Shown here piece after piece: positions 23,800-32,888 of a DNA stretch of 64,000 nucleotides (position 1 is the first letter of the stretch; every line of letters begins with the position of its first letter). The DNA is from Mycolicibacterium septicum DSM 44393 (GTDB taxonomy: Bacteria; Actinomycetota; Actinomycetes; Mycobacteriales; Mycobacteriaceae), in contig NZ_HG322951.1 of assembly GCF_000455325.1 (NCBI RefSeq), positions 1,308,536-1,372,535 on the forward strand. Reading direction: 5' to 3'. Under the pieces are notes generated by a model that saw only the letters and a program-made list of their open reading frames with translations, ran no database searches and was not told the DNA's origin. The translations under genes were made by a program, and so were the position numbers.

Positions 23800-26195
23800 C
23801 GACGCTGGAGAACCCGGTCAGCCGTCCCGAGGACACCGCGACCAACGACGCGAAACCCTGCGGCCACGGCCGGATGCTGCGCAAGGAGGACCCGCGATTC
23901 ATCCGGGGCCGCGGCACCTACGTCGACGACGTCACGCTGCCGGGCATGCTGCACCTGGCGATCCTGCGCTCGCCGTACGCGCACGCCAGGATCGCAGGCA
24001 TCGATGTGACTGCGGCGCAGGCACATCCGAAGGTCAAGGCCGTGGTCACCGGTGCCGACCTGGCGGAGAAGGGCCTGGCCTGGATGCCGACGCTGTCCAA
24101 CGACGTGCAGGCCGTGCTGGCCACCGACAAGGTCCGGTTCCAGGGCCAGGAGGTGGCCTTCGTGGTCGCCGAGGACCGGTACTCCGCCCGCGACGCCCTG
24201 GAACTCATCGACGTCGACTACGACCCGTTGGACCCGGTGATCGACGCCCGGCACGCACTGGACGCGGACGCCCCGGTGATCCGCACCGACCTCGAGGGCA
24301 AGACGGACAATCACTGCTTCGACTGGCAGACCGGGGATGCCGCGGCCACCGAGGCGGTTTTCGCCAAAGCCGATCTCGTGGTCAAACAGGAGATCGTCTA
24401 CCCGCGAGTGCATCCCGCACCGATGGAAACCTGCGGCGCGGTCGCCGATCTGGATCCGGTGACCGGCAAGCTCACCCTGTGGAGCACCTCGCAGGCCCCA
24501 CACGCGCACCGCACGTTGTACGCACTGGTCGCCGGCCTGCCCGAACACAAGATCCGGGTGATCTCGCCGGACATCGGCGGTGGGTTCGGCAACAAGGTGC
24601 CGATCTATCCCGGCTATGTCTGTGCGATCGTCGGGTCTCTGCTGCTGGGCAAGCCGGTCAAATGGATGGAGGACCGCAGCGAAAACCTCACCAGCACAGG
24701 GTTCGCGCGGGACTACATCATGGTCGGCGAGATCGCGGCCACCTCCGACGGCAAGATCCTGGCGATCCGGTCCAACGTGCTGGCCGACCACGGTGCCTTC
24801 AACGGCACGGCGGCCCCGGTGAAATACCCCGCGGGCTTCTTCGGCGTGTTCACCGGCAGCTATGACATCGAGGCGGCCTACTGTCACATGACCGCGGTGT
24901 ACACCAACAAGGCACCCGGAGGAGTGGCCTACGCCTGCTCGTTCCGCATCACCGAGGCGGTGTACTTCGTCGAGCGCCTGGTGGACTGCCTGGCCTATGA
25001 GCTCAAGATGGATCCGGCCGAGCTGCGGCTGCGAAACCTGTTGAAACCCGAGCAGTTCCCGTACAAATCCAAGACCGGCTGGGTGTACGACTCCGGCGAC
25101 TACGAGAAGACGATGCGGCTCGCGATGGAGATGATCGGTTACGAGGGCCTGCGCGCCGAGCAACGGGAGAAGCGCGAGCGCGGCGAACTGATGGGCATCG
25201 GCATGTCGTTCTTCACCGAGGCCGTGGGTGCCGGCCCGCGCAAGGACATGGACATCCTCGGCCTCGGCATGGCCGACGGCTGCGAACTGCGGGTGCACCC
25301 GACCGGAAAAGCTGTGGTGCGGTTGAGTGTTCAGACCCAGGGGCAGGGCCACGAGACGACTTTCGCCCAGATCGTGGCCGAGGAACTCGGGATCCCGCCC
25401 GAGGACATCGACGTCGTGCACGGCGACACCGACCAGACCCCGTTCGGCCTGGGCACCTACGGCAGCCGGTCGACACCGGTGTCGGGTGCGGCGGCCGCGC
25501 TCGTTGCGCGCAAGGTCCGCGACAAGGCCAAGATCATCGCCTCCGGGATGCTGGAGGCCTCGGTCGCCGACCTGGAATGGGACAAGGGCAGCTTCCACGT
25601 CAGGGGTGATCCGACGGCGTCGGTCACCATCGCCGACATCGCGATGCGCGCGCACGGCGCGGGCGATCTTCCGGAGGGGATCGAGGGCGGTCTGGACGCC
25701 CAGATCTGTTACAACCCGGAGAATCTCACCTACCCGTACGGTGCGTACTTCTGCGTCGTCGACGTCGACCCGGGAACCGCCGTGGTCAAGGTGCGCCGGT
25801 TCCTCGCGGTCGACGACTGCGGCACCCGGATCAACCCCATGATCATCGAGGGGCAGGTGCACGGCGGCCTGGTCGACGGCATCGGCATGGCCTTGATGGA
25901 GATGATCGCGTTCGACGAGGACGGCAACTGTCTGGGCGGATCGTTGATGGATTACCTCATCCCCACCGCGATGGAGGTGCCGCACTTCGAGACCGGGCAC
26001 ACCGTCACGCCGTCGCCGCACCACCCGATCGGAGCCAAGGGCATCGGCGAGTCCGCGACGGTGGGCACACCGCCCGCCGTGGTGAATGCCGTGGTGGATG
26101 CGTTGGCGCCGTTCGGGGTTCGGCACGCGGACATGCCGCTCACCCCGTCGCGGGTATGGGAAGCCATGCAGGGCCGGGCCAGGCCGCCCATCTAG
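23796..26195 (+). CDS. coxL: CO dehydrogenase large (Mo/Cu) subunit, form I
   Basis: 799 residues. The active-site loop is AYACSFR at residues 378-384, the AYxCSFR signature of form I CoxL; Cys381 is the expected ligand of the copper in the Mo-S-Cu site (Cys388 in Oligotropha). Other blocks include GGGFGNKVPIYPGYV, GTYGSRSTPVSGAA and IGAKGIGESATVG with the conserved glutamate. Form II proteins, which are often not CO dehydrogenases, carry AYRGAGR instead. The enzyme oxidises CO to CO2 and feeds electrons to respiration, allowing use of atmospheric CO. Corresponds to Rv0373c/cutA. Confidence 0.96.
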   Translation: MTTLENPVSRPEDTATNDAKPCGHGRMLRKEDPRFIRGRGTYVDDVTLPGMLHLAILRSPYAHARIAGIDVTAAQAHPKVKAVVTGADLAEKGLAWMPTLSNDVQAVLATDKVRFQGQEVAFVVAEDRYSARDALELIDVDYDPLDPVIDARHALDADAPVIRTDLEGKTDNHCFDWQTGDAAATEAVFAKADLVVKQEIVYPRVHPAPMETCGAVADLDPVTGKLTLWSTSQAPHAHRTLYALVAGLPEHKIRVISPDIGGGFGNKVPIYPGYVCAIVGSLLLGKPVKWMEDRSENLTSTGFARDYIMVGEIAATSDGKILAIRSNVLADHGAFNGTAAPVKYPAGFFGVFTGSYDIEAAYCHMTAVYTNKAPGGVAYACSFRITEAVYFVERLVDCLAYELKMDPAELRLRNLLKPEQFPYKSKTGWVYDSGDYEKTMRLAMEMIGYEGLRAEQREKRERGELMGIGMSFFTEAVGAGPRKDMDILGLGMADGCELRVHPTGKAVVRLSVQTQGQGHETTFAQIVAEELGIPPEDIDVVHGDTDQTPFGLGTYGSRSTPVSGAAAALVARKVRDKAKIIASGMLEASVADLEWDKGSFHVRGDPTASVTIADIAMRAHGAGDLPEGIEGGLDAQICYNPENLTYPYGAYFCVVDVDPGTAVVKVRRFLAVDDCGTRINPMIIEGQVHGGLVDGIGMALMEMIAFDEDGNCLGGSLMDYLIPTAMEVPHFETGHTVTPSPHHPIGAKGIGESATVGTPPAVVNAVVDALAPFGVRHADMPLTPSRVWEAMQGRARPPI

Positions 26196-26206
26196 AGGGA
26201 GTACAG

Positions 26207-26932
26207 ATGACTCTGAGCGAGCGCGTGGCACAACTTCGCCGGGCACGAACGCCATTCGTGCACGCGACGGTGGTGCGCGCGCAGCCGCCCACCTCGGCAC
26301 ATCCCGGGGATGAGGCGATCCTGTTGGCCGACGGCACGATCGAGGGGTTCGTCGGAGGACACTGCGCTCAGAACTCGGTGCGCAAGGCAGCGCTGGGGGC
26401 GCTGCAGGTGGGTGAGAGTGTGCTGCTGCGGGTCTTGCCCGACGGCGATGTGCATTTCCCGGAGGCCCCGGGCGCCTGCGTGGTGGTCAATCCCTGTCTG
26501 TCCGGCGGCGCGTTGGAGATCTTCCTGGCACCCGAGGTGCCCGCGCCGCTGGTACAGATCTTCGGCGGCACACCGATCGCCGAGGCCATGGTCGAGCTGT
26601 GCGGGATTCTCGGCTACGACGTGCGGCGGCTCGACGATCTCGGCGCCGACCCCGGGGATGCCACCGCGGTGGTGATCGCCAGTCTCGGTGGCCCCGAAGG
26701 CGAGGTGATCCGGGCTGCGGTGGATGCCGGGGTCGGCTACATCGGGCTGGTCGCCAGCCGGGTGCGCGGGGCGTCCATCCTGGACGGCCTGGGATTGACG
26801 GAAGCCGAACGCGCCAGGGTGCACACGCCGGTGGGCCTGGCGATCGGCGCGAAAACCCCGGCCGAGATCGCGGTTTCGATCGTTGCCGAGGTCATCGAAG
26901 GCATCAGGGTCGGCGGGCTCCGCGGCGCATGA
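26207..26932 (+). CDS. Second XdhC-family protein (Rv0372c-like)
   Basis: 241 residues from ATG at 26207, behind an AGAGGGAG ribosome-binding site. It begins with an XdhC domain (RARTPFVHATVVRAQPPTSA, GTIEGFVGGHCAQNSVRKA) and ends with a Rossmann part (VQIFGGTPIAEAMVELCGIL, VGYIGLVASRVRGASI, VGLAIGAKTPAEIAVSI). It is shorter than the paralog at 21213. Two XdhC proteins flank coxMSL, which suggests separate steps in cofactor protection, sulfuration or copper insertion. Its stop overlaps the MoxR start (ATGA). Confidence 0.85.
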   Translation: MTLSERVAQLRRARTPFVHATVVRAQPPTSAHPGDEAILLADGTIEGFVGGHCAQNSVRKAALGALQVGESVLLRVLPDGDVHFPEAPGACVVVNPCLSGGALEIFLAPEVPAPLVQIFGGTPIAEAMVELCGILGYDVRRLDDLGADPGDATAVVIASLGGPEGEVIRAAVDAGVGYIGLVASRVRGASILDGLGLTEAERARVHTPVGLAIGAKTPAEIAVSIVAEVIEGIRVGGLRGA

Positions 26933-27819
26933 GCACTGACCCGGTATTCAGTGGTGTCGAGGATGTGGTGCGGCGGTTCGACGCCAGCGATTACCTGCTC
27001 GGCGAGGGCACCGCGACAGCCATCTATCTCGCGGTCACGATGGGACGCCCGTTGCTACTGGAGGGCGAGCCGGGCGTCGGCAAGACCACCGCGGCCAAAA
27101 CACTGGCGGCCGTGCTGGATACCCCACTGGTCAGGCTGCAGTGTTACGAGGGGCTGACCGCGAGCGAGGCCCTCTACGACTGGAACTATCAGCGCCAGCT
27201 GCTGTCCATCCGGCTGGCCGAGGCTCGCGGCGGCGAACAGCTCGACGAGGCGCACCTCTACACCGAGGCCTATCTCATCGACCGGCCGATCCTGCAGTGC
27301 GTGCGGCACCGCGGACCGCGGCCACCGGTGCTCCTGGTCGACGAGATCGACCGGGCCGACGACGAATTCGAGGCGCTGCTGCTGGAGTTCCTCGGCGAGG
27401 CCGCGGTCACTGTTCCCGAGCTCGGCACATTCGTCGCCGACCGACCGCCCGTCGTGGTGCTGACGTCGAACCGCAGTCGCGACCTGCACGACGCGTTACG
27501 TCGTCGCTGTCTCTATCACTGGATCGAATACCCGCAGCGTGCCCACGCCGTGGCGATCGTCCGTCGCACGGTGCCAGGGGCCACCGACCCGCTGATCGAG
27601 CGGGCGGCCCAATTCGTTGGTGCCGCACGCGATCTCGACCTCGACAAGCCACCGGGTATCGCCGAGATCATCGACTGGGTTGCCGCCCTGGTGACGTTGG
27701 GCGTCGGAGACCTGGTGGACCCCGCCGCGCTGGAGACACTCGGGGCACTGGCCAAGACCCCCGACGACACGGGACAACTCCGTGACGCACTGCTGGAACT
27801 GAGAGGAAGCGCCCTATGA
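26929..27819 (+). CDS. coxD: MoxR-family AAA+ ATPase (CoxD-like)
   Basis: 296 residues from ATG at 26929. Walker A is [19 protein letters not shown], Walker B is PPVLLVDEIDRADDEFEALL, sensor 1 is VVLTSNRSRDLHDALRRRC, with candidate arginine-finger residues there. In Oligotropha, CoxD with the VWA protein CoxE remodels apo-CO dehydrogenase so that sulfur and copper reach the molybdenum site; a VWA gene follows here after CoxG. Corresponds to Rv0370c. I recall a MobA-like nucleotidyltransferase (Rv0371c) before it in M. tuberculosis; none is present here. Confidence 0.88.
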   Translation: MSTDPVFSGVEDVVRRFDASDYLLGEGTATAIYLAVTMGRPLLLEGEPGVGKTTAAKTLAAVLDTPLVRLQCYEGLTASEALYDWNYQRQLLSIRLAEARGGEQLDEAHLYTEAYLIDRPILQCVRHRGPRPPVLLVDEIDRADDEFEALLLEFLGEAAVTVPELGTFVADRPPVVVLTSNRSRDLHDALRRRCLYHWIEYPQRAHAVAIVRRTVPGATDPLIERAAQFVGAARDLDLDKPPGIAEIIDWVAALVTLGVGDLVDPAALETLGALAKTPDDTGQLRDALLELRGSAL

Positions 27820-28451
27820 AGATTGCCAACGAGTTCACCGTCAGCGTGCCGGTCGACGAGGCATGGGACCTGCTCACCGACCTCGAGCAGGTGGTCCCGC
27901 TGATGCCGGGCGCACAGCTGACCGGTCAGGAGGGCGAGAACACCTTGGGCAGGGTGAAGATCAAGGTCGGCCCGGTCACCAGTGAGTTCAACGGCAAGGT
28001 CCACTTCGTCGAGCAGAACCGCGACGAGCACCGGGCCGTCATCGATGCGTTGGGCAAGGAAGCCCGAGGCACCGGCAATGCCGCCGCCACCGTGACCGCC
28101 CGCTTGCACGATGCCGGACAGGCGACCCGGGTCACGGTCGACACCGACCTCAAGGTCGTGGGCAAGCTCGCCCAGTTCGGCAGCGGCATGCTGCAGGACG
28201 TGTCGGAGAAACTGCTGGGCCAGTTCGTCGAATCGCTGGAAGCCAAGCTCGCCACCCAGAAAGCTCCGGTGGAGCCCACCGAAAAGCCCGTAGCCGCACC
28301 GGTTCCCGGCCCCGAGCCGATCGACCTGCTGGATCTGGCCGGCGGCAGCGCACTCAAGCGATACGGTCCCCGCGTCGCCGGTGCCTTTCTGCTTGCGGCC
28401 CTGGTGTTCACCTTCGGCCGGCTGCGGATGGCAAGGCACGCTCGCCGGTGA
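27816..28451 (+). CDS. coxG: CoxG-like SRPBCC protein with C-terminal membrane anchor
   Basis: 211 residues. Residues 1-150 form the SRPBCC/CoxG fold (MKIANEFTVSVPVDEAWDLL, VPLMPGAQLTG, IKVGPVTSEFNGKV). A proline/glutamate linker follows (about 150-175), then a single C-terminal membrane segment (VAGAFLLAALVFTFGRL). CoxG has been tied to docking CO dehydrogenase at the membrane and coupling it to the quinone pool, consistent with this tail anchor. It overlaps MoxR and the VWA gene by 4 bp each. Corresponds to Rv0369c. Confidence 0.88.
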   Translation: MKIANEFTVSVPVDEAWDLLTDLEQVVPLMPGAQLTGQEGENTLGRVKIKVGPVTSEFNGKVHFVEQNRDEHRAVIDALGKEARGTGNAAATVTARLHDAGQATRVTVDTDLKVVGKLAQFGSGMLQDVSEKLLGQFVESLEAKLATQKAPVEPTEKPVAAPVPGPEPIDLLDLAGGSALKRYGPRVAGAFLLAALVFTFGRLRMARHARR

Positions 28452-29632
28452 CGTCATCCCTGCTGCGTGGGGCCGACCTGGCGGCGTTCGCCGTCGCGCT
28501 GGTCGACCGGCTTCGCGCGGGCGGGGTGACGGTGTCGGCGGTCGGGCCCTCGACCCTGGTCCAGGCGATGCACGAGCTGGTGCCCGCCGCGCGGTCTCGG
28601 CTGTACTGGGCGGCGCGGCTCTCACTCGTCACCAGGGTCGAGGATCTGCCTGCCTTTGACGCGGTGTTCGACGCGGTTTTCGCCGACGCCGTGCTCGGCC
28701 TGGATCCGCCCGGTCTCAAGCGGTCGTCTTTGTCGTCGACCACGCCCGCTCAGAGCTCGGCGGCCGCGGCCGGCGAAACCGCCGACGCCGATCTGCCGTG
28801 GACGACCAGGCCGGCGTCCGTCGCCGCGGCGGCCGGCTCACCCGACGGCAGGGCGCTGCCCGACCTGATGCCGAGCTGGTTGGCCGCGCGTGCCGACGAG
28901 CCGTTCGAGCAGTTCGACAGTGACGAGCTGAGGCGGATCGGAGCCTGGCTGGAAGGCGCGGAAGCCCGCTGGCCGCGCCGCCGCACGCTGCGTCGGCGCC
29001 GTCACCCGGCCGGCCGGCGCGTCGACCTCAGGGAAACCATCAGGGCCTCCCGGACCACCGGCTGGGAGCCGTTGCGGGTGGCCAGGACCCTGGCCCGGCT
29101 CCGTCCCCGGCGGGTGGTGCTGGTGTGCGACGTCAGCGGATCGATGCAGCCCTACGCCGCGGTGTATCTGCATCTGATGCGCGCGGCCGCGGTGCACCGG
29201 CGGACCCGGCCCGAGGTGTTCGCGTTCGCGACCACGCTCACCCGGCTCACCGCCGTGCTGTCGCACCGGTCTGCCGAGGTGTCGTTGGCCCGGGCCAACG
29301 AGAAGGTGGCCGATCGCTACGGAGGCACCCGCCTGGCCCGGTCGATCGCTGCGCTGCTGAGCGGTCCGCACGGTCATGCGTTGCGCGGCGCGGTGGTCGT
29401 GATCGCCTCCGACGGATGGGATTCGGACCCGCCCGAACTGCTGCAGCGCGAGATGATCCGGTTGCGCCGTCGGGCGCATCTGGTGGTGTGGCTCAACCCT
29501 CGCGCGGCGGCACCGGATTATGTGCCCCTGGCCGGATCGATGGCGGCAGCGTTGCCGCTGTGCGATCACTTCCTGCCGGCGCATACGCTCGTCGGCCTGC
29601 GTGAGCTGTTCGACGTGCTCGCAGGCAGTTAG
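28448..29632 (+). CDS. coxE: CoxE-like VWA-domain protein
   Basis: 394 residues from GTG at 28448. The N-terminal part is variable; an arginine-rich stretch (RRTLRRRRHPAGRRVDLR) precedes the VWA domain, whose MIDAS motif is C-D228-V-S-G-S-M (VVLVCDVSGSMQPYAAVYL). GGTRLARSIAALL and VVVIASDGWDSDPPELLQRE complete the metal site. With the MoxR ATPase it should form the CoxD/CoxE-type chaperone pair for CO dehydrogenase maturation. Last gene of the cluster; its stop shares four bases with the convergent dedA stop. Corresponds to Rv0368c. Confidence 0.88.
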   Translation: MTSSLLRGADLAAFAVALVDRLRAGGVTVSAVGPSTLVQAMHELVPAARSRLYWAARLSLVTRVEDLPAFDAVFDAVFADAVLGLDPPGLKRSSLSSTTPAQSSAAAAGETADADLPWTTRPASVAAAAGSPDGRALPDLMPSWLAARADEPFEQFDSDELRRIGAWLEGAEARWPRRRTLRRRRHPAGRRVDLRETIRASRTTGWEPLRVARTLARLRPRRVVLVCDVSGSMQPYAAVYLHLMRAAAVHRRTRPEVFAFATTLTRLTAVLSHRSAEVSLARANEKVADRYGGTRLARSIAALLSGPHGHALRGAVVVIASDGWDSDPPELLQREMIRLRRRAHLVVWLNPRAAAPDYVPLAGSMAAALPLCDHFLPAHTLVGLRELFDVLAGS

Positions 29633-30324
29633 GCCTGCTCGGCGGCGGCTTTCTTGGCGGCGCGACGGCGCTTGAGCCACTCGAAGAACATCGGGGCCAC
29701 CGAGGCCACGACGATCAGGATGAAGATCGGCTCGAGCAGCTTCTGGATGATCTCGAACTGGCCCAGCCAGTAGCCGAGCAGCACCAGGCCGACGCCCCAC
29801 ACGATGGCGCCCAGGACGTTGAACGTCGTGAAAACCGAGTAGCGCATCTTGGCGGCACCGGCGACGATCGGCGCCAGGGTGCGCACGATCGGCACGAAGC
29901 GGGCGATGACGATCGCGAACGGGCCGCGCTGCTCGAAGAACGCGTGGGCCTCGTCGAGGTACTTCTGCTTCAGCACGCGGTTGTCGGGCTTGAACATCTC
30001 GACACCGATGAACCGGCCGATGACGTAGCCGACCTGGCCGCCGAGGATCGCTGCCAGCGGGATGAACACCAGCAGCTGCCAGAGTGCGAAGTTGGCGTCC
30101 ACGGCCGTTCCCTGAGCGGCGGTGCCCGCGGCGAGCATGCCCGCCACGAACAACAGCGAGTCGCCGGGAAGGACGGGGAACAACACCCCGGACTCGACGA
30201 AGACGACGACGAGGATGCCCACCAGGGCCCAGGTGCCGAAGGATCCGATGAGGTGCAGTGGATCCATGAAATCCGGCATGAGTGCCAGATTGGTCGTAGC
30301 CTCAGGGAGGGCGGTGTCGATCAC
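29629..30324 (-). CDS. DedA-family membrane protein
   Basis: 231 residues from GTG at 30324. Membrane segments lie near residues 25-50 (LVGILVVVFVESGVLFPVLP), 75-95 (WQLLVFIPLAAILGGQVGYV), 150-170 and 180-200. DedA markers are ESGVLFPVLPGDSLLF, GGQVGYVIGR and RFVPIVRTLAPIVAG. DedA proteins act in the inner membrane as lipid scramblase or transporter-like proteins and affect envelope and proton homeostasis. It has a lysine/arginine-rich C-terminus. Divergent from fba. Matches Rv0364 by position. Confidence 0.92.
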   Translation of the reverse strand: MIDTALPEATTNLALMPDFMDPLHLIGSFGTWALVGILVVVFVESGVLFPVLPGDSLLFVAGMLAAGTAAQGTAVDANFALWQLLVFIPLAAILGGQVGYVIGRFIGVEMFKPDNRVLKQKYLDEAHAFFEQRGPFAIVIARFVPIVRTLAPIVAGAAKMRYSVFTTFNVLGAIVWGVGLVLLGYWLGQFEIIQKLLEPIFILIVVASVAPMFFEWLKRRRAAKKAAAEQA

Positions 30325-30398
30325 GACTCCTAAGGGTACCTGGGCCCCACCACCGGTCTTCACCTGCGATAACCCACGTCCAGATGGAAGGACAAGCC

Positions 30399-31436
30399 AT
30401 GCCGATCGCCACGCCTGAGGTCTATGCCGAGATGCTGGGCCGGGCCAAGGAGCATTCCTTCGCGTTTCCGGCCATCAACTGCGTCGGCTCCGAGAGCCTC
30501 AACGCCGCCATAAAGGGCTTCGCCGACGCGGGCAGCGACGGCATCATCCAGTTCTCGACCGGCGGGGCCGAGTTCGCCTCCGGGCTGGGGGTCAAGGACA
30601 TGGTGACCGGCGCCGTCGCGCTGGCCGAGTTCGCCCACGTCATCGCCGACAAGTACCCGATCACAGTGGCCCTGCACACCGACCACTGTCCGAAGGACAA
30701 GCTGGACACCTATGTGCGTCCGCTGCTGGCCATCTCCGCCGAGCGCGTCGCCGCGGGCCGCAATCCGCTGTTCCAGTCGCACATGTGGGACGGCTCGGCT
30801 GTCCCGATCGACGAGAACCTGACCATCGCCCAGGAACTGCTGAAGCTCGCGGCGGCGGCCAAGATCGTCCTCGAGGTCGAGATCGGCGTGGTCGGCGGTG
30901 AAGAGGACGGCGTCGAGGCCGAGATCAACGAGAAGCTCTACACGTCCTCGGAGGACTTCGAGAAGACGATCGACGCGCTGGGCGCCGGTGAGCAGGGGGC
31001 GTATCTGCTGGCCGCGACGTTCGGCAACGTGCACGGCGTGTACAAGCCCGGCAACGTGGTCCTCAAGCCCGAGGTGCTGGCCGAGGGGCAGCGGGTGGCC
31101 GCGGCCAAGCTCGGATTGCCCGGTGATGCAAAGCCTTTCGACTTCGTCTTCCACGGCGGATCCGGCTCGCTGAAGTCCGAGATCGAGGACTCCCTCAAGT
31201 ACGGCGTGGTGAAGATGAACGTCGACACCGACACCCAGTACGCCTTCACCCGTCCGCTGGCCGCGCACATGTTCACCAACTACGACGGAGTGCTCAAGAT
31301 CGACGGCGAGGTCGGGAACAAGAAGGTGTACGACCCGCGCAGCTACCTGAAGAAGGCCGAGGCGTCCATGGCCGAGCGCGTCGTCGAGGCCTGCAACGAC
31401 CTGCACAGCGCCGGGCGCAGCGTCACCGGCGCTTAG
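30399..31436 (+). CDS. fba: Fructose-bisphosphate aldolase, class II
   Basis: 345 residues from ATG at 30399 with a GGAAGGAC ribosome-binding site; Rv0363c is 344. The zinc enzyme blocks are present: VALHTDHCPKDKLDTY with the catalytic Asp and zinc His, LEVEIGVVGGEEDGVE, AATFGNVHGVYKPGNV and DFVFHGGSGSLKSEI, then KMNVDTDTQYAFTRP. It cleaves fructose-1,6-bisphosphate to DHAP and glyceraldehyde-3-phosphate in glycolysis and makes it in gluconeogenesis. Divergent from dedA; its stop overlaps the CHAP gene stop by four bases. Confidence 0.97.
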   Translation: MPIATPEVYAEMLGRAKEHSFAFPAINCVGSESLNAAIKGFADAGSDGIIQFSTGGAEFASGLGVKDMVTGAVALAEFAHVIADKYPITVALHTDHCPKDKLDTYVRPLLAISAERVAAGRNPLFQSHMWDGSAVPIDENLTIAQELLKLAAAAKIVLEVEIGVVGGEEDGVEAEINEKLYTSSEDFEKTIDALGAGEQGAYLLAATFGNVHGVYKPGNVVLKPEVLAEGQRVAAAKLGLPGDAKPFDFVFHGGSGSLKSEIEDSLKYGVVKMNVDTDTQYAFTRPLAAHMFTNYDGVLKIDGEVGNKKVYDPRSYLKKAEASMAERVVEACNDLHSAGRSVTGA

Positions 31437-32023
31437 GTGGCCAGCCGGCCGTACCCGAGGATGCCCGCGATCTCGGCGTCGTCGAGGGTGTGCACGCGGA
31501 TGCCGCCCTCCTCGTTGCCGCCGACCGTGGTGATCGCGTTGTCGTCCACGACCACAACGAAATTCGCGTGCAACCCGAGTGGGCTGCCGTCGGCGTACAA
31601 CACCACGTCACCGGTGCTCGGCCGGTAGGAGTCCGGGGCGGCGAACCGGCCGGCGGCCTGGTAGTACTCCTGCAGGGTGTACACGCCCGGGATCCGCCAG
31701 GTGCCCGAGTTCGGGTTGGACAGCGGCCGGCCCGCCTCGTTGAGCACCCAGCTGACGAAGTCGGCGCACCACGGCTCCTCGACTCCCTCGGAGAAATGGC
31801 TGCCGCCGGGCTGCGCGTCGTACTGCGCCTGCAGCACATCGACGACGCGGGCCTGGGCCGGATCGAGTGCGGCACGGTCCAGCTGGGGAAAGGCCACGGG
31901 TTTGCCGGGCAGGACGTCGAGTACCGAGCCCGGATGCCGGACCAGCAGTGCGGTCACGCCGACGACGATGACCACGCCGAGCGCGCACAATGCCAACCAG
32001 AGCTTGGGTCCGCGCAGGGTCAC
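31433..32023 (-). CDS. Membrane-anchored CHAP-domain protein
   Basis: 196 residues. One N-terminal membrane segment (about 7-28, LWLALCALGVVIVVGVTALLV) is followed by a linker and a CHAP domain. The candidate catalytic cysteine is in EEPWCADFVSWVLNEAG and the histidine in PLGLHANFVVVVDD; a third residue is likely in TTVGGNEEGG. CHAP domains cut peptidoglycan peptides or act as amidases, so an extracytoplasmic cell-wall role is likely. It is 9 bp downstream of the Rv0361-like membrane protein gene on the same strand. No homolog comes to mind at this place in M. tuberculosis. Confidence 0.82.
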   Translation of the reverse strand: MTLRGPKLWLALCALGVVIVVGVTALLVRHPGSVLDVLPGKPVAFPQLDRAALDPAQARVVDVLQAQYDAQPGGSHFSEGVEEPWCADFVSWVLNEAGRPLSNPNSGTWRIPGVYTLQEYYQAAGRFAAPDSYRPSTGDVVLYADGSPLGLHANFVVVVDDNAITTVGGNEEGGIRVHTLDDAEIAGILGYGRLAT

Positions 32024-32032
32024 CGGACCAGG

Positions 32033-32824
32033 TTAGCCGGTGGGCGCCTGGCAGATCTTCCACTGATTGTCGCGGAACTGAAGGTCGAAGCTGCGGGTGG
32101 ACCGCGTTTGCGGGGCAAAAGCCATGAAGCTCGTGACGTTGGCCTCGGCGTGGTCGCCGTTGACGACCACCTGGTCGATGCTGGCCACCACGGGGTACTG
32201 CTTGGCGGCCTCCACCCGGGCGTGAGTTTCATCCCAGGCCCGCTGGTCGTAGTTGACGTAGTTGTCACGGGTGGTACCGCAGGTGATCGAGCGCAGGGCG
32301 GCCAGATCGCCGCGTTGGATGGCCGAGTCGAAGTTCTGGATCGTCGCGCGGACGTCGTCCTCCTGGGACGCGGCGGCCGACGACTTGCGGGTCAGCAGGA
32401 CGGTGCCGAGCACCGCGATCGCCACCAGCGCCGCGATCACCAACACGACCGCGACCACCCATCCCCAGCTCCGGCGGGTGGCGGGCTGCGGCTTCTGTTC
32501 CGGTTCCTCGCGCGGCGGGATGACTTGCGGTGCAGCGCCTTTCGGCACCTCGGCCGCGACGGTGTCGCCCTCGCCAGGCGGAGCGAACACCTCAGTCTCG
32601 GGGTCGGGAGGCGTGTCGATCTTCTGCGTCGACGAGTCGAACCCGGACGGCGCGGTGAAGCGTCGTTCGTCGTTGAGGTGGACTTCCCCGGTGACTTCGT
32701 CGGCCGAGCCGAAGATCTCGGTGGCCGGTTCGCTCACCTCGGACATGTTCGGCAACTCGACCTTCTCGGTCGGTGTGTCGCTGTGGTCGGCGCGGCCCTC
32801 GTCAGGTCCCGTTGGGTTCGACAT
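32033..32824 (-). CDS. Rv0361-like membrane protein with extracytoplasmic NTF2-like domain
   Basis: 263 residues. About 115 cytosolic residues are acidic and proline-rich without clear structure (EKVELPNMSEVSEPATEIFG). One membrane segment follows (about 119-145, WGWVVAVVLVIAALVAIAVL), then an outside domain of ~115 residues (SQEDDVRATIQNFDSAIQRG, LRSITCGTTRDNYVNYDQRA, RSFDLQFRDNQWKICQAPTG). The last part has the NTF2-like/DUF4878 pattern with two cysteines. It corresponds to Rv0361 by position and layout. Function unknown; the phosphorylatable-looking T/S-rich head is typical of mycobacterial envelope proteins. Confidence 0.75.
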   Translation of the reverse strand: MSNPTGPDEGRADHSDTPTEKVELPNMSEVSEPATEIFGSADEVTGEVHLNDERRFTAPSGFDSSTQKIDTPPDPETEVFAPPGEGDTVAAEVPKGAAPQVIPPREEPEQKPQPATRRSWGWVVAVVLVIAALVAIAVLGTVLLTRKSSAAASQEDDVRATIQNFDSAIQRGDLAALRSITCGTTRDNYVNYDQRAWDETHARVEAAKQYPVVASIDQVVVNGDHAEANVTSFMAFAPQTRSTRSFDLQFRDNQWKICQAPTG

Positions 32825-32888
32825 CCCTGCTGCGGTCCTCCCGTACGTCGGTACCGGTGGAGCTTATCGGTCGGTGCACAATAGGCCC

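Noticed and set aside
23778-26300. 840-codon open frame on the minus strand
   Set aside because: Antisense of coxL; no recognisable motif, while the plus strand has a full CO dehydrogenase subunit.
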